Shown here piece after piece: positions 11,265 through 22,950 of a stretch of 64,000 nucleotides of DNA. The stretch is from contig NC_031475.1 in the NCBI RefSeq assembly GCF_000006565.2, forward strand, positions 2,379,190 through 2,443,189. The letters are read 5' to 3'. The position numbers and the translations under genes were made by a program. How positions within the stretch are numbered: position 1 is the first letter of the stretch; every line of letters begins with the position of its first letter. Source of the DNA: Toxoplasma gondii ME49 (Eukaryota > Apicomplexa > Conoidasida > Eucoccidiorida > Sarcocystidae). The notes under the pieces were generated by a model. It was not told the origin of the DNA, ran no database searches, and saw only the letters and a list, made by a program, of their open reading frames with translations.

Positions 11265-14200
11265 CTACGCGAGGAAAACCATGAGTGTCGCACCCAAGCA
11301 GACGGCTGCAATGACCGACAGAAGAGAGGCTTTGCCTTCCGCGCGGCACCTCATGAGCTGCGGCGCAATGCACTCGAGAAGCGAAACGTGCAGGAAGGTT
11401 CCAGAGCCGACGCCGGTGAGCAACCCCGGGAGGAGCGGAAGAAAGGAGGCGAGACTACCCGGCAACAGAGAGTGTGAAGGCGAGACAGAAGATTCTGTTC
11501 CAGCCGCAGATTCGCGGCCAGCGTGCGTCAGCCAAGTGGTCGCGATGCCGAGAAGCACTCCGGCTGGAGTCATCAAGGCGAACAACAGCATCTGCCAGAC
11601 GAACGTCTTTGAGTGAGTCTGCGCTGGAAAAACCACAAACGCAATGACGGCGAACAGCATGTGAGGCAAAACGTCAGTCGCAAGGCGCGAAAGCGATGCA
11701 CAAACGGAAAAGGAACGCCTCACCATGCGAGAGCAGGCGCGAGAAACGGAGACAGACTAGCTGACACACGCTGTCACCGCAGCTCTCTCGGGTGCGGGCA
11801 GAACTCATCAGACGGATAAACGTTCACACCGACGCGCAGACACCGAGGACGAACAATGCGGTGGACAGACACCGACGGGCACCGATTCTCCCGGCATCTC
11901 TAGCTGACAAAGCGTGACTCTCTGTGACTCACCCTGCATAAGAGACGATCCGAGAGCAAAGCTCTCGAGGCCCTTGTGCACGAGGACAGCGAAGGCGACG
12001 AGTTGCGGGCGCGGCGCCGTGCTCAAGGTGACACCTTCCATGAGCGAGTGGAAGGAAAGAGCGAGCATGAGGACGCCCGAGACGAGCAACTCCTTCGCTC
12101 CGGTTTTATCGCCTTCGTGTCGCAGTTCGTCCGCGAGCGTCGCGCTGGTGTTGCTGCTGCCGTAGGGCGGCAGAAGCCGAGTTCCCTCGTTCCCGGAGCT
12201 GCAGCGCCCGCAGCTGCTGGCCACGCGGTGTCTGCGGTTGCACAGCTTCCGGCACCTGTTCCGCACGGTGTATATACACCTGCTGCGCATGCGCCCGCCC
12301 CGCCGGTTGGTTCTGTCCGAGTCTCCGACGTTTGTCAGCCCCGCTGCGCCGACGCGCTCGGTCCCCTGACGGCAAAGGGTGTCTGCGTCCTTGGCGCAGG
12401 CCGACAAACGCAGTGGCCGGCATCCGTCGCTCCGCTTTGCGTTGTTTGCCGCCTTCCAGCGATGAGTGTGACGTTGCGCACTCTCCCCGAAGCCTCTTGC
12501 GGCGTACGTACGCGCGTCCGAGCGCGGCGACAGCAGCCCACATTCGCAGTGGGGCAGACGCGACGAAGACAGGAGAGCGGGAGGAGTCGCATCGGCTAGC
12601 AAAGGAGTCGCCAGAGACAGGGGGGAGGTGGCGCGTTCGCAAGCAGACTTCAGGAACCGGTGTCGCCGCGTCTCACTGGCTCGCCACACAGTCCCGTCGT
12701 CCGAACCAAAGAGCGAGGGGCTGGAGGCGGCGGCCAGAAAGGCTGCGCCTCGCGGACTATCCTCGCGACTCCTCTCCTTCGCGTTTGCCAATTTCTTCCT
12801 GCAGCATGCGTCCCTCCACGGCGCGTGCACGTGGGTATCTAGACAGCCGAAGCGGGAAGTTCCCGACTCGCGCGTCATCACAAGATGATCCGCAGATCGA
12901 CTGTACTCGACGGCGGGGCCTCCACTCTGGCGCGAGTGCTGTGTCCAGTGCCCGTGGAAAGCGCACGAGTCGCCGCTTCCTCTGCTGTCTCTGCTGTTTT
13001 TTGCATCTTCCGCGCTAGCTGAACAAGACGCCGAGTGCGGGGCGTCCTCGCCGCAGTCGCGTCTCCTCTCACCTTCGCCCACATCGCCGTCTCTCCGTGA
13101 ACCGCTCCTTCCTTCCTCGAGATCGAAGGACTCTCCTGCACTCCTGCAGACTCGCCTCTGGCTTAAGGAGGTCGACCTCGATCCGTCCAGACGCCACAGC
13201 TGACTGCAACAAGAAGTTCCAGCGAAGGCACAGGCCTGCGAGCAGCAAGACGCCTGTCGGAAGCGCGTCCCGCCTGTCTCCTCGCTTCGGCTTCCGTCTT
13301 CCGGACCAAAGTCCCCGTCGCAGCACCACCGCGCCTCGCCTGCGTCTCGCTCCCCGTCGCCTCCCCGACGCTTCTTCGGTTTGTCTCCACAGCTGCATGC
13401 GTCCTCCGTGGCAGCAAAGCCAGCTCCATCGTCCTCATACTGGTTCGACGGAAGAAAAACTTCCTCGCTTTCAGCCGCCAGTTCCCGACGGCAGGGAAAC
13501 GCGAGTCGCTCTTCCCCGTCTTTCTCGACCTCGCACCAGCAGGGGGAGGAGGCGGCGCAGCTGAGCTCCGCCGCCGCCGTCACGGCGCAGCCGGCGGTGT
13601 ACATACGCCGGAGCCTCGACGGTTTGTTCAGCCAGCGCTGGCGGGTCGTCTGGGTCGCGGCGCGGCGGCTTTCTCTGCAGCTGTTTGAGCGCCGGAAGAA
13701 GTTTCCGAGAGCTCGACTTGTCGCGGGAGGTCCGCGACAAAGCGACGCGGCCTCGGACTCCGGTGGAGACTGGGACAGGCAAGGATGCGAGAGTGGAAAC
13801 GCGGGAGGCGCAGAGGCAGGGGGCGGCACCACGCACTCTGGCAGGCCGGCTGCAGGCGGGTGGAGAAAACTCTCAACGGTGTCTCTGTCTCCTTCTGCTG
13901 GCATGAAACACGAACACAGAGACGCGGAAGAAGAGAGCGACTCGTGAGACGAGGCCGAGCACGAGGACGCACAGCACGACGACACCGAGGTCCGGTCTGG
14001 GTGTCCCTCTCCAGGCTTCTCTCCAAGCTTCTCTCCATGCTTCTCTCCAGGCTTCTCTCGACGACAGACCGAGCTGTTTGTCTCTCGCTGGCTCTCTGCC
14101 TTTCTCTCTCTGTTGCTCTCCTGACTGTGCAAATGGCAGCTGACCGCCGCTTCGCCGTCTGCGCCTTCACAGAGCGAAGCCGGCTTGCCCCTCTTCGTCT

Positions 14201-16078
14201 CCGGGGTCTCCGCTGTCAACGCTGGCGGCTCGTAGGTGCCTGTCCTGCTCGCCGCATCTTCCTCTTCGGCTTCGAGTTCTGCCTTCTCTGTGTGAAGATG
14301 CGTTCGCACCTGCTCATGCGTGTGGCTGTGACTGTGGACCTCATGGGAGTGTTCCCCCTCGGCTAGCGCCTCGAGGACCATGACGAGCAAGACGCCGAGG
14401 AGGCAGCAGACCGAAGCATACGGAAAGGCCTTCCCCGTCGTCTCGCCCGCATCCGGTGCGTGCTTGTCTCCCTCGTCGCGATCTCCGTGTGTTTTCTGCT
14501 CTCCACTCTCTCTGGGGAAGCTCGTCTCTCCTCCCTGCGGCTCTCGTCCGTCGTCGTCTGCGCTTCTCTCCTGGCCAGCCGAGACGGGCGGCGGCCCCAC
14601 ACGGAACCGCGATTCGGCGCGGGGAGAGACACCTGTCTCCTTGTCGCCCCTGCGCCTCGCCGCCTGCCGCTTCTGTCGAGACAGTTCGCTCGCGATTTGT
14701 CTCTGGGAAGAAGGCAGAAGGTGGAGGAGACCCACAGAGAGCAGCACTCCCCCCGTGAAAGACATGACCAGGCGAATGTACTTCGCTGTGAGTGGAGAGA
14801 TCCCTTCGGAGTTCAACTGGTTCGCGGGGCGAAGCGGACCTCGGAGTCTCCGCTCTTCTTCTTTTCGCAGAAACAACAGCGGCGGAAGCGCCCCTGCCAA
14901 TCCACACACGAAGATGCTGCCGGCTGCGTACAGACGCGTCGAGAGTCTGGGAACAAGAGCAGAAAAGCACAAGGGAAAGAAGTAAAGGAGGAACAGAAGG
15001 CAACGCCGAGCGGAGAGACGCCTGCCACAGCGACGGCGACGGGTCTTCAGAGGAGAACTGAGGCTATTGCCTGTCCGGAATGCGTCACACGCTCTGCCTG
15101 AAAGACATTCCTGCCTGAAAAGGCAAGCGAGTTCACGGGGAAACAACTGCAGGAACACTCGAAAGCGGAAGCGAGCGAAATCGGAGACAGGGGCAAAAAG
15201 GCAGCAGACGCGGCAGAAAGGGCTTCTACAGAAAGGCGTTGAGAAATGTCTCCTTCAAACGCGAGTGACGAGTCTGGCTTCTCACGCATTAACGCTGCAT
15301 GCCGTCGAAGAAACACGTAAAGAACAATGAGAGGGAAATCCGCTATACACACTGCGTTCTGTGAGCCAGCAAGACGGACTTTCCGTGTAGATACACCAGA
15401 GACTCACAGCGCCTGCTCTCCAGCTTCGCGATCTCCTTCGCGACTGAACACAGTGTGAATTTGCAAGTGTGAAGGGGAAATGTCTGCGCCGAAGGAAGTA
15501 AGAAAGATGCCGTCTGGAGAAGCAGTTCGTTTCTCGTGTTCTCCCTTCTCGTTTTCTCCTTTCTCATGTTCTTCTGCCTCTGGTTGCGCCTGCCGCAGCA
15601 GCCGTGACGACCGCTTCATCGATGGCACAATCTGCTCTGTCGCAGCCAAGAGAGTGTGCGAGGAGCCAGAGACAAGAAGCGGACCCTCAGGGAGAGCGCG
15701 CGAAGGCGATCCGCCCCTCGCGCCATCTTCCTCCCTTCTGTCTGCTTCCTCGCCGGCCTCCCGCTGCGTTGGTCCGGACCGAACGAGGAAGGAGGAGACA
15801 GAGGCAGAAGAAGCCGGAGAAGCAGAGGAGGCAGCAGCCGGAGAAGAAGAAGGAGAAGAGGGAAGAGAAGAGGGGGAAGCCACGGGAGAGGACGAAGCAA
15901 TGGAAAGCTGAGGCTCACTCAGTTCTCCAGAGGGGAGAGGAGGCAAAGCTCTCTGAGAAGTGGAACTGGTAGGCAGAAGGAGGACGAGCAGGAGAAAGCA
16001 GAGATTCAAGAGCGCGCGTGTGGCGCTTGGGAGGGAAGACCGGAGAGCTGAGCTCGAAGACAGTTTTCGTCTCTTCAT
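11265..16078 (-). CDS. ZIP-family zinc/iron transporter with signal peptide and giant TM3-TM4 loop
   Basis: Three exons join in phase (15408-16078, 11933-14946, 11265-11623) to give about 1347 residues. The ATG at 16078 begins MKRRKLSSSSALRSSLPSAT and is followed by the hydrophobic core LLNLCFLLLVLLLP, a signal peptide. A Ser/Pro-rich region follows. The eight ZIP helices are then visible: TM1 about 229-250 (AAGSIFVCGLAGALPPLLFL), TM2 about 282-304 (FTGGVLLSVGLLHLLPS), TM3 about 398-418, TM4 about 1176-1196 with the metal motif HSLMEG, TM5 about 1205-1222 with HKGLESFALG, then TM6, TM7 (GVGSGTFLHVSLLE) and TM8 up to the TAG. HSxxEG plus HKGxE is typical of the ZIP1-3 branch. The TM3-TM4 loop of about 755 residues opens with HSHEVHSHSHTHEQVRTHLH and carries several CC and CxC clusters. 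The hydrophobic open sequence just upstream of exon 2 is the translated polypyrimidine tract of intron 1, not an N terminus. Expected role: metal import at the plasma membrane or an organelle. Confidence 0.9.
12267..12280. repeat. GGTGTANNTACACC palindrome, exact copy
   Basis: The copy reads GGTGTATATACACC, a perfect palindrome. It lies inside the large coding exon of the ZIP gene, in the TM3-TM4 loop, where the coding strand reads it as part of codons for IYTV. Confidence 0.85.
13596..13609. repeat. GGTGTANNTACACC palindrome, one-mismatch copy
   Basis: The copy reads GGTGTACATACGCC. It lies within the ZIP coding exon, where the coding strand gives RMYTAG. Confidence 0.6.
15384..15397. repeat. 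GGTGTANNTACACC palindrome, one-mismatch copy
   Basis: The copy reads CGTGTAGATACACC. It lies in the first intron of the ZIP gene, just past the exon 1 donor. Confidence 0.6.
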
Positions 16079-16137
16079 GTTGGCGTGTTGCGTCCGCTGG
16101 GAGGAACCAGAAACGAAAACAGTTCTCAGCCTCTCGC

Positions 16138-16151
16138 GGTGTACATACACC
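16138..16151. repeat. GGTGTAYRTACACC palindrome, exact copy upstream of ZIP
   Basis: The copy reads GGTGTACATACACC. It sits 60 bp upstream of the ZIP start codon, so it lies in the 5' UTR or promoter. A regulatory role is inference. Confidence 0.8.
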
Positions 16152-18007
16152 GAGGCGCGGCCCGCTGAGGAAGGCGACAGACATCGACATGCGTCGGAGA
16201 TGCCGATCGACACGACAAGTGAAAAGAGCGAAGGGTGCGCTCATGCCAGCGAAGGGGAGAGGCGCAGCGAGGAAGAAGCGAGATGTAGGACAGCGAAAGG
16301 GAGACTCGCATGCAGACGCCCGTGCACATGGGGGCGAGGAAGAAGTCGGATCCGAGTTGACAGACACAGTCTCCACGATCGTTCTCCACCCTTTCAGAGG
16401 CAGCCGCGAGAGAGAAGTGAGGAACTCCCGCCCCCACCCCCGCCCGCAGGACCGAGGAAGGTGCAGGCTGCAGACACCGTCGCAAACCACCAGCCCGCGT
16501 TCTCCCCGCTGACGAAGACAGAGCGAACGGAACCTCGTACGCAACTCCGTTCGTGGAAATCGAGAGAGCGTTCCCTGGCTGAAGCCTCCGTGAAACGCAG
16601 TGAGTTCACCTGGCTCGGTTGTTTGCAAGCAACAGTCTCATTTGAGGTGAATGGGTTCCAAGGCAGATAATGCAAAAAGTCGCGGCCTTTTTAATAAGGG
16701 AAGCTCTTTACGCAGAAGGGAGACTGAAGAAGTCTCGAGCCTCTTTTCGGAGCAGAACGCAGGCAGACCTGTTTTTCGAACGCCGGGGAAACGCAAGGCG
16801 AGGCGACACGAGGCGAGCTCCGCGGACTATGCGAGGACGCAGTGCCCCAGGCGCACCTGTGTGGATTCCGTGCGAAGGAGCCTTCCTGCTTGTTGCGTTT
16901 CCTTTTGGACTGAAAGTTCTTGAAGAGAGGAGAGCAACTGACGCTTTTTGCAGCTGTGTGCTTGGCGCGCGATGAGTGTGAAACCTCACAAGGAGTTTGA
17001 GGCGACGGCGCGGCTAACGCGGAGTCTGCAGAGACCTGCACACACTGCGAACGCGGAGCGGAAATCGCCGCAACCGACGAGCCTCCCAGTCAGCAAACGG
17101 CGACTGGACACCGCGGCAACAGATCCTCCAGTGGCTCAGTGCAGGGAACTCGCAAGCGATCGAAAAGGTCGGCAAATAGATACAAGTGCAGTCTCAACAC
17201 GCGAACGGAGGGCCGGTGCCCGGTTGCTGGTCCAGGTTCGTTCGCGTTTTCCTCTCTTTTTCTTCGGCTGGCGCTCGCGTTTGTACAGGGTTTCCTCTGT
17301 CGAGAGACAAAGCTGCTGACATAGAGAGTTTGTCTGGAGAAAAGGGCACTGAAGCGGAGAAAAACTGCTGCGCGGGCGCATGCAGCCAGCGAGAAATGGC
17401 GCGCAAAGCACGCGACCCTCCACACAGTCGAACAAGACACTGGTCCTCGGTCACACTTATACTTGCGCTGCTCCGTTGGTGCCGAGGAACGGAAGCCTGG
17501 CGACGACGAAAACTTTGCCCGTCTGCTTCTCTGATCTGTCTTCTCTGGAGCGACAGAAACGGATTCCCCGCCTCCTTGCCTGGCGGCGGAGCTTCGATTC
17601 TCACAACCGCCCCCGCTCCCCGCCCCCCCAGATATGCAACAGCGAACGCAGGCGGTGTGCAGGTCCTCTCCCTGTCTTCACGCGGTTTCCTCTGCTGACC
17701 TGCCGTTTCACCCATCAGAACTTTCGGAAAGCGAGGGCAACCTCGCACCTCTCAGGGTGGTCTCCGCAGTCGCCTGCGTGAGTGGGTGGCCGAGCGCGGG
17801 AAGACACACGCCAGCACAGTTGAATTGTCAGAATCCCAGTCGAAAGGGTCTTCCCGTTTCCGGCAGATCCTGCGAGACTGGGAAAGACAGCATTGCTCGC
17901 TCAGAAACGCTCGACGGAAAGCGCCGATGCCGACGAACAACGCAACTCCAGACTGTCGACACGCAAACAAAACTGTCTTTCCCCAGATTACCACGGTAGT
18001 CTTCTGA

Positions 18008-18021
18008 GGTGTATGTACACC
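18008..18021. repeat. GGTGTAYRTACACC palindrome, exact copy
   Basis: The copy reads GGTGTATGTACACC, about 270 bp upstream of the CAP-D3 start. It is paired with a second identical copy 28 bp downstream. Confidence 0.85.
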
Positions 18022-18035
18022 AGAAGAATTGCCGA

Positions 18036-18049
18036 GGTGTATGTACACC
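18036..18049. repeat. GGTGTAYRTACACC palindrome, exact copy
   Basis: This is the second member of the pair in the CAP-D3 upstream region, in the same orientation and with the same central bases as the copy at 18008. Spacing is 28 bp start to start. Confidence 0.85.
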
Positions 18050-18288
18050 CCACTAAGTCGGCCAGCGTATGCGGTTTGGAGAATCGAGGCAGAGTTATGT
18101 AAACGACGGGTTTAGGACTTCAGGGATGACCGCGAGAGCCGCGAAGACCTGGAGGCAGCAGCGACACAAGCGGTGCCGCGCGTGTGGGCGTCTCTCTGTC
18201 GCTTCAGACGCTGTCGTTTTCACTCCTGTGTCGCGCCCGCGAGCCCTGAAGACATGACTTTTGCTTGTTCACCCGCGCTTCAGTCCCG

Positions 18289-19417
18289 ATGGCTGCCGCA
18301 GCGGACCTCCCTTCGTCTTCTTCGCCTTTCGAGCAGAAGCCGCTAGCCTTCCATGGCCCCACCGCTCGTCCCCCTACCACGACGTACAATGCCGCACTGG
18401 CGTCTGTGCTTTCGCTTGCTCTTCCGAGTCGACCTGACTTGGCTCGTCTTCTTTCTTCTCCGCGCCGCGGCGAGGCATCCAGACGGAGTCGCGAGGGACG
18501 ATGTTGCGAGCTCACTGAAGGACACAGAGAGGGTGAACAAGAGGCGAACGGAGACCCGCCAGAGCAGAGCGGCCGCGCTCTCTCTGAGGCGATAGAGGCC
18601 ATTGCTTCACTGCCTTTCCTCCCAGCAGCTGCGCGCGCCAGCGGCCAGGAAGTGGATGCTGCTGCTTTAGGAGCTGAAGAAGAGGACGAGGACGAGAGAG
18701 AGGGAGGAGGCAAGGTCGAGGAGAGGGAGCCGCGACGAAACTCCACGCGTCTGAAAAGCCTGCAGATTCTGTCAGACGTCTCTTTGCGCCTGATCGACGG
18801 CGACGAAGAGGTGAGGGAAACGATCAACAATCATCGTGGACGCATATTCTCCACCACACCTCTCGGAACCTCTACACACACTTAGCCTCGTAGACAGCCT
18901 CACGCATCGAAGCGCATCTCTGTTCCTCCGAGCCGCTTTCAGAGAAGGCTCTGCATCGAGGTGTACGTCCAGCCGAGACCAGATGAAGCCATCTGATACA
19001 AAGCCTCTGTTCGCTGCTCCGACTGTGGGTTTGCATGTCTCGACAGTGCTGCGTGTTCAGTCCGTTTGCCATTTCTTCGACTGCATGCCCGGAAGCACGC
19101 AGGGCCTTCCGTTTTCTGTAGGAAATCGCCTTCTTCTGGAGTCACCTCTCCGCAGAGGTTTCTCGCGTCCTAGCCACTGACGCGCATGCAGCCGGCGACA
19201 TGCTTCCCGACCTGCCCTCTGCGCTGGCTGCTTCCTCCTCGGTCCCCAGCGTCAGAGACGTTTTGCGAGCAACCTTTCTGCTTTTGATAAACGAAGGAGA
19301 AGGCGAGGAAGGAGAACTCGCCGCACTCCTCTACTTGCGAATGCTCTTGGTGAGTCGCGGACTGAGTTTTTCTGGAGTGCCAACCACACGAAGACCTCTC
19401 CTCTAAGCACAAATATA

Positions 19418-19454
<37 letters not shown>

Positions 19455-22400
19455 GTACAATCTGCAACTGCGTGGTGAGTCGCTCATCTACCGACAATAT
19501 ATGCATGCATGAAGTTCCACCCATCGAGGAAAAGGATATCTCCACAGACGTCTCTCTGTGTCTACGGGGACAAACAGAGGTTCAGGCAAACCAGGACGGG
19601 TATACATTCTTCGATAGATACCTAGACCCATAGATTGATGTTGATAGATATTTTAGGCAGATGCAGAGAGATGGATAAATAGACAAGTAGATGCAGATAG
19701 ATAGAGCGTGGAAACGAGCGCGTGGAAGTGTATGTGGAGACGCAGAAACGGAATCGCAGTGTTGTGGCGATTCCTGAAAACATCTGACTCTCGACAGTTG
19801 GGTGCCAATTCGAATAGATGTATTCGTGTTGCGCGTTCTGCCCATCCATCGCTGAGTTTTGTGCGATCTCCCGCTCTGCTCCGCTTCGGCTGTACGTCCA
19901 GTGGCCAGGCGCTGCGGGGTTCCACGTCCTGCCTTGGCCGGAAGTTCTTCGTGGAATTTCGGAGCTCCTCGTGCGGCGCCTTCCTCTTTCACCTTCGACG
20001 TTTCCTGCCGAGGAGCCTTCTGTCGACCCTCCAGCTGCTCTCGCAGGCAAGCGCCGACGAGAAGGGCAAAGTGTCTCCGTCACACGACGCAGACCGAGGT
20101 CCCAGGCGCGCGCGCGACGCGGTTCCGCCGCCAGCGGAGATGAGGAATGCTGTTCCTCCGACGACTCGGCTTCTTCTGTGTCTCCGCGAGGTCGAAAGCC
20201 GTCGTCTCGCTTGTCTCCGGCATCGAACGCAGAGCTCGTTCTGCTGACTTTGGGGGTGTTTCTGAGGTTTCTTCCTCTGCCGGTTTTTCAGAGTCTCGCG
20301 GGAAGAGAATCACTCCGTGTCTGCATGCGCGTAGTGTTGGAAGGAACTGCGAAAAAAGAAACCGGCCTTTCTCACTCTCACAGGTGAGGGGATGGGGACG
20401 CGATGACGCGGTCTGCGTTCTTTGGGCTCGAGCTCCGGGAACGTTTCTTCTGCTCGAAAACCGGAGCAAAGTGCAAATTTCGTCGACCTTTCTGACTTCA
20501 CGATTCGGGCATCTCCTGTCGTGACTCTTCCGTCCTCTTCTCCCCTGTTCGTTGGCCTTTTCTTTTCTCTCTTTTTTTGTCCTGTGCTCTCCGTTTTTCT
20601 GCATCTTCTCTTCTCTCTTTTGCCCTCTGCTTTTCTTCCTGTCCAAGCGCCGAGCGCCCTCTTCTGGCGCATGAAGGCCGCAGTGCACCTCGAATCGTCC
20701 GCTCTTCTGCTTAGGCTCGGTGGCTTGCGTCAACGTCTGCAACCTTGTGACAGTTTCGAGGAGACGCGTTGCTGCCAAGTTGAGTTCTGGTTTCCTGTCG
20801 AGGTCGCGTTCGGCCTCTCTCTGTCGTTCCCTCTCAGTCTCGTCTCTTTCGACTCTGTGCATGTTCTTTTTCCTTCTCTCTCCTCTTCCTCATGGCGCTG
20901 CTTCTCGTTTCATGCTCTTCCTGTTTCGCTTCTCTGCTTTTCTGCCCCTTTCAGACGCTTCTGCATGCAGCTGCCTCGCTTCGTTCTGTGTCGCGCAAAC
21001 GATCTGCGGAACTTCCAGTTGTCTTCTTCTCTCGTGCATCCTTCTTTTCTTCATCTTCCTCTCCACGAGAACGGCCCTCTTGTCGACATTGTCGCTGCGG
21101 CTGCAAGCGACGTCTTTGTGCTTCTCCTTCCCCTCATTCTTCACTCCTCTTCTTCTCTTGCTTCTTCCTCCTCTTCTTCTTCCTCTTCTTCTTCCTCTTC
21201 TTCCTCTTCCGCCTCGCGGGAGGCGGCGTTTGACAGTCAGAAGGAGGCGACGCATGCAGTCTGTCAAATAATTCGCGATGTGCCTGTCTTGCTCTTTCCG
21301 GAGCTGGTTTCAGGGAAGGCGTTTCACGCGTTCTGCCGTCAAAGGTAGGGCCAGGACCGCGGAGCCGACGGCCGATAGAGAAAAGAGAAGAGCGAAGCAG
21401 GGGAGCAACTCGACATGCAGAAGGGAGTGGGGAGAGAGAAGGACGAGGCGATTCCGCCGTTGCATGAGCAAGTCGCTGCTGCGCGTCAGTGTGCGAACAC
21501 TGATTCGTGAAACAGTTTGAAAGCAGCAAACGATCTTCATTTCAAAGAGAAGAGATGTCCGAGTGACAGAACAGAGAACGCGTTCGACAAAGACGAGAAC
21601 GACAGACGCAGCAGCGCCTCCGGCGTTTTTCTCTGAGGCTTTTCGCATCGTGCCATTCAGCTGTTCGCCTCGGCCTTCCGTCTCAGAGCGAGAGCGGTGT
21701 CTTGCTTCTGCGCTTTTCAGGGACAACGAATCCTCGGGAGACTCTGCCGCGAAACGCGAAGAGCGAACGTCCGAGAAAGAGGAAACAAACCTCTCACCAA
21801 GGCGTTTGTCTGCCGACGAGGACGATACGTCAGCGCTGCCTCCCCAAGCAGGCGAAGATGCAGAAGAAGACAACGAACGAAAGGAAGGAGACGAAGACGA
21901 AAGTGGAAAGAAGAAGAGACCGGGTGGAGAAGGAGGGAGACCAGACGAGGAGGCGAACAACGGACGACGAGGTGCAAGTAAGGAGCGATGAAAAAACGAA
22001 GGGCAACGCGAAGGACGGGACTGGCAAAAACGCAGGTTGAGGATCTGCTTTCTTGGTCGTGTCGTTTTGCGATTGCTCTGGCGTCTATTCTCGCGTTGTT
22101 CTCGCTTGCATCGCGTTGACTTTGTTGACAACATCTTTGGCTCACCAGGGTGTTTGATCTTCCTTCCTGAGCTTTTTCAGGTGACTCGGTCGTCTCCCTC
22201 TTGGCCTCCATCTGTTACGCGTCTGCGCCTTCGGGATCCTCTGCAGCGGCCCCCGTCGTTGCGGCGCTTCTCAGCATTCTTCGAGCTTCTCTCGAAGCAG
22301 AAAAGAAAAGCCGACGCATCCTGTCTTCCCTCTGGACCGCCTCAACCCAAGGTGCCGAATCGGCAAGCCACTCGCCGTCTTCGGACGACAAATTCTCCTC

Positions 22401-22913
22401 TTCCTCTTCTTCTGCATTTGCTTCTTCCTCTTCGTCTTCCTCATCGTCTACGTTTTCTTCGCCTGCTTCGTCTGCTGCTTCCTCTGGGGCCTCCTGTGCG
22501 TTGTTCGACCGGTTTCTGTCCTCCGTTTTGATTCCTGCGCTGCGGAGCGAACGCCCGTTCCACCGGCTTTTGGGCGTGGAGCTTCTGCATGCGCTCGTGA
22601 GGGTGGAGGCGAAGCAACTTCAATCTTCTGGGATGTCGGGAGGGAGCGAAGACACTGCCGAAGAGGCAGGGGACTGTCGCACTCAGGGCGGCCGAGAGAA
22701 AGTCGACGACGAAGAGCTTCTTCTGCTCTCCATGCTTCTCCAGAAAGAAAAGACATCGACGGCGGTGGAACTGGTCAACGCGATATTGCGACGAGCGAAG
22801 GACACTCAAGCCCTTCTCAGGTGACAAATACACATTGTTTTTTATCGAGAATGAGGCAGTCCAAAAAGTTCCTCATAAGCGTGATCTGACTTGCATCCCA
22901 CATCAACCATACA

Positions 22914-22950
<37 letters not shown>

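Larger units (their letters stand above)
16079..18288. other. Divergent intergenic region between ZIP and CAP-D3
   Basis: These 2.2 kb separate two head-to-head genes and should contain both promoters. No protein-coding exon is supported: the open frames here overlap on both strands without motifs. The region holds one exact palindrome copy near the ZIP end (16138) and two near the CAP-D3 end (18008 and 18036). Confidence 0.6.

Noticed and set aside
11976..14985. Many plus-strand open frames opposite the ZIP exon
   Set aside because: They are shadows of a 3-kb GC-rich coding exon on the minus strand, with Arg/Ser-rich content and no motif.
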